Below are positions 26,211-50,300 of a stretch of DNA of 64,000 bases, one piece after another. The notes beneath the pieces are model-generated. The model did no database searches, was not told the origin of the DNA, and saw nothing but the letters and a program-made list of their open reading frames with translations. Location: contig NC_135223.1 of assembly GCF_052324685.1 (NCBI RefSeq), forward strand, positions 18,793,822-18,857,821. The letters are read 5' to 3'. The translations under genes and the position numbers were made by a program. The stretch is from Brachyhypopomus gauderio (Eukaryota; Chordata; Actinopteri; Gymnotiformes; Hypopomidae). Numbering within the stretch: the first letter of the stretch is position 1; each line of letters starts with the position of its first letter.

Positions 26211-26567
26211 TTAAGCAGCCTCAGCCTAAAGTTTAAAATGATGGATTAGGATACTGGACAAAAGAAGATTCAGAAGGACATCAAGACAAAAAACACAATA
26301 CTCTAAAGAAAAGGGGATAGGGCTGAAATTGAGAAAATGCTATTGAAGAAAGACAGAGAAAAAGACAAAGCAAAATTTCACAGCTGAAACCTTTTCAGTC
26401 AGAGTATAAACTCCATGATCAAAAGTCAGTCTGGGTGTACAAACACACTGGGATGGCAGAGGGGCAAGGCTGACACAGGGTTGGGGAGTGGCCTCTGAAA
26501 GTGGTGCAGTCTTTTCCAGTTTCAACGTTCTAGTCCACGCCACGTGCTCCAGGATTCCCACCGGCGT

Positions 26568-37451
<10,884 letters not shown>

Positions 37452-37480
37452 GGCCACATACACACAGGCCACTGACCAAA

Positions 37481-37484
<4 letters not shown>

Positions 37485-37574
<90 letters not shown>
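37485..37574. repeat. (AG)n microsatellite abutting the pi4kb exon acceptor
   Basis: About 90 bases of AG on the plus strand, hence CT on the transcribed strand. It ends only 14 bases upstream of the 3' splice site (37472/37471) of the first pi4kb coding exon. It therefore forms an unusually long polypyrimidine tract. Length polymorphism is expected. Confidence 0.97.
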
Positions 37575-37578
<4 letters not shown>

Positions 37579-39689
37579 GGATGGTGTTAAGATCAACAAC
37601 ATGACAACACAGCTCTTCAGTAAATTATCAGCTGTTTTACTCTTAAAACAAGAGGGGACAAGAGGCTGTCCACAAACATCTGAAATCCAGATAGAAGGTC
37701 TATTTAACCCATACCCACGTAGACAGACTGTAAAGACCACCAAACTGTAAAACTGTAAACTGTTTTTTTGATAAACTGCAGATTTCATTTATCCAGTATT
37801 AACAACCACCTCCAAAAAAGCATCAATACCAAAACAAGACTTTTTATTAAAATTCACTTTGTTGGTAATTCTACAAAGACTTGGAGTATATGTTTATGGT
37901 CTAATCCAGCCCTACATAGCAACGTTTTCATGATAATGGGGAATAACACACCCCACTTGGTATGGTTACTAAACTAAAGGGCTGTTGTTTAGCCTTAATT
38001 AAAATGATGCACCAAGAAAAATGTTTAAAAGCTCTAAACTAAGGCACACAACTTATTTGTTTATTGGGGACTTATAGGCCAACCACTCATGTTATGACAA
38101 TGTAATGCTTTTTAAACATAAACTCATCCATTGCCCTTTTTTATACTGAAAAGGGAAGTTGCATGTGATCTTTCATATGAATGCCTGTTACTGTGATCGA
38201 GGAAGGAAACTTCCCCTCAGCCAGTGTCAACTGCAGCCAATTCCTATAGTATCAATTTCTTCAGGCAATGTTACCCCACTGTTAAGCCAGCATAAGATAA
38301 GGCAGGAATCCATGTCTGAAACTACACTGTCAGTATGAACAAAAATGTGGATGTATTCAAATCTGTATTTAACTTCAATACAGAATAGCATAAAATAGCC
38401 TATTTTAAGCATAATGTCCAAAGTTTCACAAGCAATTTCCAAAACAAAACTGACCAATATCAAAGGCCTGAGAAAAACAACATCAGAGTTTCAGACAGTA
38501 GATGTTTAGGTTCACTGATAATGTTATTCAACTTTGGCGATGAAATCAACACAACAACAAAAGGCCATTTAAAACATTAGCTGTAAGTGTCAACACAGAT
38601 CAATTCTCCGAGGCCTAAGGCAAACTACTCTGATGCATCTTGAACAATTCACTAATCGAAGTCTGCAGCATTCATTTGTACCAGCTCATGAGATTCACAC
38701 ACCACTTCAGCCTACTGTGGTACCAAAAGCCTGTTGGTGCTGCGAAAAAGTAAACTCGCATCTCCGATTGCAATGGAAACAGCTTCAACTAGATCCAGTG
38801 CTGACAGTCGACACCACCTCCACCTTTCTTAGCTACTCTCACTAAACAATGATGGAGCACAGCGTGTGGCCTATTATCTTTCCTAATATAACGAGCTAAC
38901 CAAGCTAGCTAGCCAAGTCTCTGCCGATGGGCAACAACAACAACGCCTGCTGGGCAGGGCACCGGGGTGAAACAACGTTAGGCAGTCACTTAGCCCAGGT
39001 TAAACCTTTTAACTGCAACACAGCTTCTATTAATACACGTATGTGAACACTCAGTTATACGGCTGGAGTGGTTGTAGCCATGTCGGGACGTTGAAATGAT
39101 CAATAGCTTCCCGAGTTGAGTTACACCAGCTAAATGCTACATCATAGATAGTTAGCCCACGTTAGCCAGCTAGCTAACAGACTGTTAATGCAGCTAAATC
39201 AGCGTTTCATCAATTAACGTCAAACGACACTCAGTTAGACACCAGCCTTTATATTTACCAACGTTAGCCAGCTAACACCTTAGACAAGTTACCCGTTTAA
39301 CTAATATAAACAGCATCCACATTACTCCAATACACCATGTCACCACCGCAGCTAACGGCTCGGATCTGGTCAAAATAAGTTAGCTGGCCAGACAAAGTCC
39401 ACGACTCGGCGGACAGGGCGACGCCTCCGTGGTGAACCTGGTTCTCGGACTAACACAGCCGGGATCAACACACCGGTGTTAACCGGGGCTTCGCTGGCTA
39501 GCTAAGAACCTTACACACCGCTAGTCGGTGCAAATCACACGGCTGTGTGGCTATCATGTCCACGGATCACGACAGCAGTCGTACTGCGATTTCGGCAAGT
39601 TCTAGTGATGGTTAACGGACGACGAACTCATACCGGGCGCCTATCTGGCTACCTGACTAGCCAAGTAGCGTAAGGAGCTAACAGAAGCT

Positions 39690-39716
39690 TAGCTAGCTAG
39701 CTAGCTAGCTCGCTCG
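39690..39716. repeat. (AGCT)n simple repeat near the pi4kb promoter
   Basis: Self-complementary AGCTAGCT units changing into CGCTCGCGC; a simple tetranucleotide tract able to form hairpins. Confidence 0.85.
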
Positions 39717-41499
39717 CGCACAGGCGCGAGACTATCTGGTTAGCGAAGTAGCCAGCTAGCCAGCAAGCTAACTACAGCTCTCGTAAAAATTGAGTTTATT
39801 TCCCGTCAGTAAGTGGTAAAGAAATGCCAATTAACTCACAAACACGGACACCCCCGTGAACGTATTTTACCTTATTATGCTGGGTGATATGACTATTCCG
39901 TCTATCTGTGGTGTAACATCCTCATTAGGGAAAGATAATACTCCCCGTCGGATGCCGAATACACGGCTAGCTAGTTGACGGACTAAGTGAGCTAGAGACA
40001 CTTCCCCTACTCTCTTGAACTTGGTAAAGTCCATAACGTCCATGCACAAACCACTTTCTAATTGCAAAGTATTTACTTGTTTAAAGTAACGGGCATTATC
40101 ATAGAGTGTACATTTAAGCGACACAATTAATTCTGTATCAAATAAATTATAAAAAAAATCTGAACAGCGAGTTCTTTAACAATACAGAATGGACTTTTCC
40201 AAAAGTCAAGGGGAAGTGAACAGAAGTGAATTTGGACCAGAGTGATCCGTTTAAAGAGTCTGGTACATGTGGCAGTAAAAGCTTGGAGTTTATAACTATT
40301 CATTAGCGGTTATAATACCTGAAAATGTATTTATTCAACACTGTAAACTAGGTTTAACGATTCAGCAAATCAACACTTAGGAATATAGGAAAATATGTAG
40401 GATAATTGAGTAATAATTGAGACGTAGTTTTGTTTACCGACGTGAATAATGAAAACGTATAATGTTAATTATTGAGTGTTTAATTGCATGCAGCCTTGTA
40501 TGATTCATTTGGGAACCCTGTGAACATAATATATTTATTATGTATGCAATAAGCTTTGTTACACCAGCATCATCTGAAAGATCACAGGTTTTCACTACAA
40601 GCATCTACTCCCCCCCCTTTCTTAAATATCAATGCAGAATTTCAAGACTTAACAAACAATAACAAAGGTATTTACCGCAAGTAGAATAAAAATCTGTTTG
40701 CAGTCATTCACCACCAATTCTATACTGATCGTCTATGGCTAAAAATTACAAGAAACAGCAAACAGTGATGACAAAAGCAGTTTCCTAATAGTCTACTGGT
40801 ATTTAAATGTATGCTTAAGGATATTTATAAAATTAAAGCTTTCAAAACTCCTAAAGATAATTAAAGATAAACAATGACATAGTTTAAATCTAATAAACAA
40901 AAAAACCAGAGGAAAAAATATTCTTTGTGCGTAGATGACAAAATATTTTCGATACGGGGCTTCAGTACAGTCCATTTGTTTCAATGAAACAGGAAAGAAA
41001 ACGTGGTATTGAGCACAGACAGATGTTTGAAAGATTGTATTAAAGAAACAAGTAGAACTCAAATCTGGATTATATACCAGATGATTGTGCTATTTTAGGA
41101 ACTTTGGAACTTGATTTGTTTAGAATTATTAATAAATTTAAGAGATACAAGTGCAAAATTAATGTCAACTTTTCAAAATTTGAATCAATTTTATCAGCTA
41201 ACAGTCCTAAGAGCTAAATACGACCTCCAAACAGGTTTTAGCTGGCTGGCAAATCTGGAGCCGTGTTGAGCCCAATTTTCCAATGAATTTGCAGTAAAAT
41301 TGTATTTGATGTTAATCCCATAATGATGTGCCATTAAATGTGCCATTTTGATTTGGAGTCATTCTCTGGAATAGAATGTGAAATGCAACATTACCTTGTT
41401 CCTTCATGCATTTCTTCAGATCACAGCAGAGTCAGTTGTTACTACCATGAGTTTAAATCATAAGGTGTTTCAAACCTAGCAGATTTCCAAGTTCACCAC

Positions 41500-42110
41500 T
41501 GAAACACAGAGGTGTATAATCCAGCTTCTGAAAGTAAAAGTCCTCACCAGGATTTTGGTCAGGCCAAAAGGCAAAACTCTCAATTATTGGTCAATCTATG
41601 TCAATCTAGGCTAATCTGAATCTGACACCACAATCTGTAACCTCTCGCCATCTACAACCCACTTAGAGGCCATAATTATTACCTCCATAGCCACTGTAAA
41701 TGCTAATGGTGAAATAATACAACCAGCCATTATTCCCATTTCCAGCCTCTGCCATGAGCCATGACAAAACAAACTCTCCTGTATTGAAACAGAACTAAAT
41801 ATCTTTAAAATATGCTTTAATCAGCCGAATAATTTAATCTGGTACCTGGAAGAATACAAATGCTTTCCATAAGATGTTATAGGTAAACCAAATGCCTTAA
41901 CTAAATCTGTGAAACCACATGAAAGTCTATACCTTCAAAAACATCAAGACCTTTGGTGCATTTTTATATACGTGAGACAGTATTCACTTAGGTCCTGGCA
42001 TCATGTCCTGGACCTTCTATCCATTTGCCACTCTATTTCACACACTGGTGGAATACCTGGTAGCAAGTCCATCTTCTTTGGCTTATTCTCAACAGTATAA
42101 ACATCTCATT
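41500..42110 (-). mobile_element. Decayed non-LTR retrotransposon (reverse transcriptase relic)
   Basis: On the minus strand, peptide pieces in changing frames resemble a fish LINE reverse transcriptase: an ILWKAFVFFQVPD piece, then IIRLIKAYFKDI and FCFNTGEFVLSWL, then a frame change with SPLAFTVAMEVII-like sequence and KWVVDGER. Multiple stops and frame changes show a dead copy. The family name is not certain. Confidence 0.6.
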
Positions 42111-43134
42111 CCATTTTTTCCAACTTTTAGATACCCTGTAAAAGGCCCCTGTGTTAAGGCTGTTCTTTCTGTGGAGAGATAAGACAATGTTCATTTTGGA
42201 TTATGGGAGCTTTTATTTTGACATGCTTGGGTTGGACAGGTGAGCAGGAAGTGACCTAGTTGGTTGCTTAAGTAAATGGTGATAGCCATTGTGAGACAAA
42301 GAACAATGGGTCCCTCAAACAGTTGATGAGATCAAAGAGGTTGTGGCAAACCAGATTTATTAGGACTCTGCTAAAGGCGAATAAGTTAAAACTATTTTGT
42401 TAATCTGTTGTTGTTGTTCTACCATGGAATATTCACTCTTTGGTAATCTGTAGAAGTCAGTTGGGGTTTAACTGTTTTGTCTAGCACTAGATTATAGTGC
42501 CTATAGTATTTTTTGTTACTATTTGTATTTATTATATTAATTATTATAATTAATAATGTTGATACTAGAGTGGTTAAATTTGGTTTTTTAAAATGAAAAG
42601 TTGTGTTTTTTGTGTAATGTGAACAAGTAAGAAAATAAAGTTGCTGGTTTGCCTGGTTTAGTTATAACTATGTTTATGTGGACACAGACTATCAGTTGAG
42701 AGCCAATCTATTATTCAGCTACATTCCCCATCTTCTTCTTACTAAATAGTTCCTCACAAAAGGGTAGCCACTTCCGAGCATGGCACAGTGTGCACAAAAA
42801 TTTTCTTATGCCATGGAAATCACTTTTGAATGTCATTATATTGTGTGCTTCATATTTTCACCTCTTGGTGTCACTGCAAATTGGGTATAGAGGCCGATTT
42901 AATAACAACGTCTGGATTATGAACTTGCAAACTGAGCTTTTGTCTACTAAGTTTTCATCATGCTTGCATAAGTAAAAACCTCAGTAAGCTGTAATCATCT
43001 TCAAAGCACTATGAATTACCAAAAGAAACATACAATGTTTAAACAAATGAAGGGAGCACAAACACATTACATCTCTATGAAATGATTTTTCAAGTTGGAA
43101 ATCCTTTTTGATATTGTTTCAGCCAACATTGGAC

Positions 43135-43785
43135 ACCAGAATCGTCAGACCACCCTCATACCAAAACACCAAAAAATGGTGTCCTAGAGGATCTACACCC
43201 AAACCTGGATCTGGGCATCAGTGAGCTCTTGGGATAGTTTGTGGCGCTACTTGGTGGTGTGGTGCTGACACATAGCGTCCCTTTTAGATTGAGGTTCTAA
43301 ATTAGATTCATGTTCTGGGAATGTGAGAACCAGTCAATGGCATCAGTGCCTTTGTCATCCAGGAACTGATCATACACTCAGGCCTCCTGAGGCTGGGCAT
43401 TGTCCTGCACCAGAAGGAATCCAGGACCCTGTGCACCAGCGTAAGATCTGATAATGGCTCTGAGGTACTTAATAACAGTCAGGGTATTGTTGCCTATTTT
43501 GTGGAGATTTGTGCAACCCTCCATGGATATGCCTCTGCAGACCATCATTGGACCACTGCTACAATGTTCAAGCTGGATGAGGCTGCATGTAACAGCTCCT
43601 CCTGGATGGCATTTCCATAAACATCACAAGAAGATATGCTGTGTCTTCTAGCACAGTCTCAAGAGCATGGAGGAGATACCAGGACAAGGGCCATTACATT
43701 AGACGGGGCCATAGAAGGAAATTAACCTCAGCAGCAGAACGAGTATCTGCTCCTTTGTGCAAGTAGGAACGGGACGAGCACTCTC
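43135..43785. mobile_element. Tc1-like transposon relic
   Basis: Words such as ATTGTCCTGCACCAGAAGGA, AACAGTCAGGGTATTGTTGC, CCATGGATATGCCTCTGCAG and GAGCATGGAGGAGATACC match, in reverse orientation, the transposase region of an abundant fish Tc1/mariner-like family from memory. Internal deletions and many substitutions; no intact frame. Confidence 0.65.
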
Positions 43786-44080
43786 TGTGCCCTACATAAT
43801 AAACTCAAGACTGCCGTTTTAGCATTATGACAGTCCTCACCCTTTGGGAGCGTGTGAGGCCACTCTGTGGAACACACCCTTCTCTGCTGTTTCAGGCTAT
43901 TGCTCAATAGCTATGCAGTTTGTTTGGTGCATGTGCACTATCCAATAAGCCTTAAGGTGGAGTCTGTGAGCAACAGCACCATTTAGTGAGTTTAAAGAAC
44001 AAAATGTTAGCTTTAAGGGTTAGTTACATCTGTATTTTCAGTGTAAATCAGTCATTTTCTAATGCTTTATTCTGTAATGC

Positions 44081-44086
44081 TTTATT
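44081..44086 (-). terminator. Candidate selenbp1 polyadenylation signal
   Basis: Minus-strand AATAAA about 230 bases past the selenbp1 stop, with another at 44071-44066. Confidence 0.4.
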
Positions 44087-44313
44087 TGGCATATAATTAG
44101 TAAGTGTACTGCAATTTCATACAAGATTGTGTGTATAACAACTCGTGTATATTCTCAATATTTCAGGTAAATGGAGAATGATGCAATTCAAGACATCACA
44201 ATTGGTATTTGAAATACAAAGGGTAGCACAATGCAAGTAATATAGTGATAGCTATGAAAGAAGGATAACATTTCACAGACAATTTTGTAAGCTATTCCAA
44301 GCTTTTCTGCTGT

Positions 44314-47300
44314 TCACAGCCAGATGTCTGATGTACAGTCTCCACCAGGGTATCGGACCTCATGAGCAAGTGCAGGACCTTCAGGCTCCTCCCCAAAATC
44401 CACCAAGAAATTCTCATTGACCTTCAAGCCACCTTTTGTTGTGTCCACATCAATCTGCAGCATGACTGATCCTTGCCTAATGATAGGAAAGTAAATAAAT
44501 TCCTGAATATCAACCTATGTAAAATGTTTACACAGTAATGGAAACAGGATAAAGTATAGTTCAGGAATAAAATGAAGTAGTTTTTAGTGGGACTCACTTG
44601 ATGAGGTCAGGGTAGAACTGTTTGTCCCATGCACTGTACAGAGAAGTGGTTACATAAAGTCTTTTCCCATCCAAACTTAGCTGTAGCATCTGTGGACTCC
44701 CTGGTATTCGCTTGCCCTGATAGACAAGAATACATTTAACTGTCCAATTTTGGGTGTACACACAGTGGTGGACTGAATAGCTGCATGTCCACAAATACAT
44801 AAAAAATGTAAATAATCTCAGAGGCAAGAATTTGTTCAAAATCAAATAAAGGCACTTTATGTACTTTCACTATCCTTGGGGGTGGTTGTCTGTCCAGTTC
44901 CTCATCCTCCAGTACTTTGACAGGACCATCATTTTGAATGCTGCCTCCAAGGAAGACCTTATAGCAAATAGGAGTTGCAAAGGTTTCTATGGTCTGTGCA
45001 AGGTAAGCTTCTACAAATATATATATTGAATTATTATAATAGTAAAAGGAATAATAATTATTCCTGATGCTTGGAAGTTAGTCAAGATTCTCACCTGGCC
45101 CACCATACGGGGATTCCTCTTGTCGGTGATATCATATTGTCGAATGTCGCCGTGAAACCAGTTGCTGAAGTATAGGAAGCGATCATCCAATGAGATCAAA
45201 ATGTCAGTGATGAGACCTAAAGCAAGACAGGATAATACTCATAACCAGCCTCAACGAAAAACTATAGGAATGGTTGATTCCTGACTAAAAAGTCTCACTT
45301 GACATTTCAGGCAGGATCCAGCCTTCTACTTTCTTAATGGGAACTTTGATGACTCTTTCAGCAGTCCAGTCACCTTTCTGAAAAACCCACAAATATAAAA
45401 CTAGCTAAAGACATTACAATTAACAGCTGAGAACTTCATACATTGATTCTTGACCTGCATCTGAATTTTGGGACTGTATGTCTATAAGATTTGCTTGCCG
45501 GAGTCTTGGAGAAGTAGAACACAGTGCCCTGGAGTGCACAGCCCACATAGCCTTCAGCTGCAGCAGGGTCATGCAGGAAGCGGATCTCTAGAGGGATGGC
45601 ACCCTCTTCTCCAAGATCCAGAGTCTGTATACGTTTATGAGTGGTCCAGTCCCACACATGGATATGCTGTCCATAGTGACCTGCAAAGTGAAGTGTAAAT
45701 GATATTTCCAGTCACCACTGAAACACAATGAGTGCACATTGCAAAATGCGACAGCTAATCACAGAATAAAAGCATATTTGCAAGAAAGAAATGCACGTAT
45801 ACCCACCAGCTATGACATCTGCAGGATTGAAGCCATTCGCAAGTACTTTGGGAGTGCCCCATTCAGTACTCATCATGACATTATGGCGTGGTTGGTACCA
45901 GAAGTCATAGCCAAATGGTGCTGCTTCACCAGGCAATTCCCAATTGCCAGTTATTTCAAATGTCTTCCCATCCAACAACACAAACCCTCCTAAGAGAATG
46001 TAGAAAAAAAACGTTTACTACAAACAAATGTATAAGTAATATTAAATATTATGGTACATTGAATGTTGCCAGCTGGGATGGGACTACATTGAGATTAGGT
46101 AATATAAAATGTAATTAAGACCACAGCCAATCACCCACAGTGTATGTACGAGTCTCATTTTACCTTTGCCATTTCCTAAGGGATCACCGAGGGTACTGAT
46201 CATAATTTGACCACTGCCCAGGCAGTGTGTGGTATGAGGATTGGCCAGACCACACTTCCAGAACATTTCCACTGGTTCCACTGTCTAGTGGAAGAGAAGG
46301 ATTAAGGAGAAAACATGCATGTGCTTACAAACAGGTCAACAGCAAAAAATAAATAATTTTTTTTACATAATGTAACCAGATATGATATCCATTCAAATAA
46401 TTTGAATTTCTCAAATGGCTGTAATTTGGGGCACAATGCTTATATTAGTTTTACCTTGTGAAGTCTAGGTGCCCTGGAATCTGTGCCCACATCAATGATG
46501 TAGATGCGGGAGGAGATGAGCGAGGGCAAGATGAGCCGGTTACGCTTTTTGGAGGCATCACCAAAACAGCTGCTGCAGGCGTTCCAGCCGGAGTGGTGAA
46601 GTTCATCATTCATGTTGGGCATGGGCAACCTGTGAATCACCTGATTACACCCACAGCACAGAAGACATGACTCACTCTGCATGCTAAAGCAGAATCAAGG
46701 AGAATATGGGGAGTTTATATATTCCAGTGTTTATCTGAATAACCAATGACTTAACAAAGCAAGCAAACCACACAATCCGATCCAACTCTTTCTTGCTTGT
46801 TATTTACCTTGCAATAAGTGGCAGATTTGGGGTCAACATCAACTGTGGCAAGATAGTCAGGTTTTTTAATCCCAGTATTCCGGTAAATACATGGCAGGTA
46901 AACAATCTCCTCTCGAGGCCCTAGTGGAATGATTAAGTAATTAACATCAGGTTGTTCAGGCTTTTGATTGGAATCTCATGATATTCCGATTTAATATGAT
47001 AAAGTTCCTTGTTGCACTCACCTTTCATGGCATCGAGAGGACTTTTGTATCCTGGTCCACATCCTGAGCATTTAGATGCTGTGGGCAGTAAACCAAACAT
47101 TCATATTGACCACACTTGATGGAATATTTTCCAGAGTAATTAGTTTTTAAACATTAAACATATGCGCATTGTATACAGTAGAAAAACTAATTTAGTTCCA
47201 GTGATTACCTTGAGCTCCTATAAGGTGTACACATAAATTCAATAAATAAATACATAAATACCTGATCAAGGTAAGAGGTCGTTAAACATTTCTAAAGCAG

Positions 47301-50300
47301 TTTTTTTTCATGAGCATTTCACATTAAATATTTTTTTCAGGAGGAAGTTGGTAGTATTTGCTCTATAAAATTGTTACTGGCAAAATGTTAGCACAAGCTG
47401 TGAACCTCCAAGCGCTTCTAAAATACAAACCCTTGCCAGTGTTTTTACAACATCCTGTCTGTAATAAACAATTCTATCTATGGGTTATTCCTAGTTCAGT
47501 CTTTGACCAATGCTGAATAACAACCTTATGTTTAATCTACCAATATCCATGACATCTTTCTTTAAAAGTATTATGTCAGCTGCCTTATGACTTAGAGGTG
47601 TTAGTGCACCTACTGTTGCTTTCTGGTAGTTCAATCCCCTCAGATCTGGATACCTTTTCTCTCCTTGCAACCATCTAAGCACACTTATCCTGAATGACAT
47701 TTCAACACATTATATATTCCCTGTGAAATGGATCAGCGAATCAATGTTTCATTTAGCATCGGCATACAGGTTTGTGTCATTCATGTAGAGGAAGTGGGTG
47801 ATGTAGCCACTCCATTCTGTATCCACTCTTGGTGATAATCTCTCTGAGGGCGTTCAGGCCTATGCAGAACAGCAGTGAGCACAGACATCTCCTTTGAGTA
47901 CCACACTTGATAGTGACGTGAAGCCCCACTGATTTCTCTATGAAGGTCCTTGAAGGTGTTGAGGATGTCCTTCAGGATAAGGACTGGTGAGTTCAGGATG
48001 GGTTCCATCTATTAGCTGTTGCTCATAGAGAGCCCTTGACATCTGCTGTTCCCAATAGGGCTTGGGGTAATGATGATACCAACTTATGTCTGTTCTCCAA
48101 TCTTGTCCATGTGTACGTGTTCCAGTAGCCCACTTTTCATCAGATTGCCCCATTCCCCCAGCACTTATTGTTAATGAGGTAGGCTGTTAGTGTTAAGATC
48201 CTTAAAGAGACCACACTGGAAACACCCTCACAGGATTCAAACTTACAATATACTGTACCAAAGTCAGTGGTGTCATCCACTGATCTACATGGCCTTTTGT
48301 TTGATTTATTTTTCAGTCTGTTCTTTTGGGCTTGTTTCTATTGACCTGATTATTTGTTTCTCTGATTAACTCTGACAACAGTTGGTGTTGGTCCAGCAGG
48401 CATAAATACATATTGATGTACTGCACAAATAAATATTATATTTTAAAAATCTTTAAACGTGTTGGAATCAATTCTCCACAACTTTTTGACGTAATTTATT
48501 AACTCCATTTGTTTTATTGGTATGAATAAACACAATTATACAGATAAGTACTTGTTTGTGTACTAATAAATAAAAGATACAGCTACTGAGGAAAATTACC
48601 TCGTGGTTAATTTGTTTACTCTTCTGGGGCGCTACATCATATATATCCGAGCCAACATTGTAGATAATTGCTGATCATTGATGACAAGAATCGCAGTACC
48701 GACATAAATTTGAGTCGTGAAGCTCTGTAGGTCGGAGTATTGGCTATTTCGAAAGCTTGCTGGGTGTATCGAAAGAACATGTTACTAGTTAGCCAGCCGA
48801 TCATGGTCCTCCCTCAACTGTATTAGTCGAGTTGGCCCCCTACGACTATAGCTAAAATGCTCTCCATCCAACTAGATACTAACTTTTAATGATAATGACC
48901 TGACCTAATAGGTTTCAAATGATCAGGTAGGGATGTCTGACTTTGTTGACGATGGCGAACGTGAATCTACTTCATTTACTTTCTCTGATGTTGATTCAGT
49001 TAACTAATACTTCAAACAATGTTGTAATGATGTAATTTGTTTGGCCATCCATGAACTTCCTGTAAGTGACGCTATGATCATGCATGAAAGTCTGCAATGG
49101 AGTGATCTGTAGTTGATGTAATTTGTCCATAAAGTACAAAAAGGAGGGAAATGTGATGGAAATTTTATGATTTCCCTTTATGCCAGGCTTTCTTAGTATA
49201 TATTAAACACATTAGATGTATGTTAGGGCTCTTTGCATATATGTGTGTTAATCATGGCTTCAGTAGGCCTCAGAAGTGTAATGCTATCTCCCTGGATGGC
49301 CTCGGCTTATTCCTAATCTGATGTTCCTATGATGTTCCTAAACTGACTTCGCTGGAGGCGCAGGCCGGTCCCCCCTAATCTCCACTTGGAAGGGGCTATG
49401 GCGGCACTCAGTCCATCATGCCATCACGAGGATGCAGAGCGTGGAGGAGCATGCAAAGGGAGAGGCCAATATACATCTGTCAAATCATGTGTTAATTATG
49501 TCATGTTTACCCAATCATATTTAGTTAATCACCTCATGTTCACCTCGTGGACACTGTGTGTGCTTATGATTAATGTATAAAAAATGAGAGGTCGGAGTGG
49601 GGAATTAGCTCAAATGAGCTCAAATCATTGTACTTTATTACCTTACCCAACTGCTTCTGACTTTTATTGTGCTTACCATTTAAGGGTTACAGAATTTCAA
49701 CCACACCTCTTGTCAACTTGGAGGAAATACGTTGCTGAATAGCTTCTTAAAATGACTGGGAAGCTAGTAAATATGTCTATTTTAGGGTAGTTTTTCCATT
49801 TATAGTACCAATGAGCTAGGTAAACTATGGAAACCTAGGTTTTATAGTTAGCTAGATGACAGGCCTCTCCATTACCCTTTAAATTACAAAAACTCTTTAT
49901 TTGTTTAAAAATGTTTTAACTTCAACAATGCTCAATGTTTTCACTGTGCACGTTAATAAAAACAGCATCCCATCCCAAAATGGACACAAATGTATCTACG
50001 CATCATGCATACAATCGCATAAAATTAGTTACAATTATACAATTAGCTCTGTAAGTATCATAGAAATGAATTTGAACAAGACTAATCTAATAATACATAC
50101 TGTAGGCCTACCTTCTGATACATTAAACCTGCAAGTAATGATTGTCAGTCAAGTTTATTTTAATGCAAATGAAATAATTCCTGCACTAGTTTTTTGTGGT
50201 ATTGAAATGGTTACTGAAACCTAAAATGTCGCAAACAGCCCCACCTAGAATATTTTTCACCAACTGCCAATGTCCCCCCCCCGAAACGTTTTGAGAAACA

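Larger units (their letters stand above)
24407..26567. other. myo1f 5' flank and probable pi4kb 3' untranslated region
   Basis: There is no recognisable coding exon. The right part follows the pi4kb stop codon and contains minus-strand AATAAA hexamers at 25782-25777 and 24894-24889, either of which could end pi4kb transcripts. The left part, next to the myo1f ATG, is the presumed myo1f promoter; no TATA box or clear core element was seen. A (CAAA)n-type stretch is at 26162-26210. Confidence 0.5.
37472..39900 (-). promoter_or_regulatory. pi4kb: pi4kb 5' intron, candidate untranslated exon and promoter region
   Basis: The acceptor before the first coding exon implies at least one upstream untranslated exon. 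A candidate ends at 39871 with donor GTAAAA (reverse of TTTTAC at 39865-39870), and the CpG-containing stretch of about 39350-39850 could hold the promoter. GTTAGC/GCTAGC words and a GCTA tetranucleotide run (39690-39716) are frequent here. The transcription start cannot be fixed from sequence. Confidence 0.35.
39901..44313. other. Spacer between pi4kb and selenbp1
   Basis: No host gene was recognised. It contains a reverse-transcriptase relic (about 41500-42110, minus) and a Tc1-like relic (about 43135-43785). The rest is AT-rich sequence with short unsupported frames. Its left part is presumed 5' flank of pi4kb and its right part 3' flank of selenbp1. Confidence 0.6.

Noticed and set aside
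37470-37472. Upstream start for pi4kb seven codons before MGDT
   Set aside because: The codon is GTG spanning the acceptor; the family start is the ATG at 37451.
39867-40124. 86-codon minus-strand frame beside the pi4kb promoter
   Set aside because: It has no known motif or acceptor, and the region looks like pi4kb 5' flank and untranslated exon.
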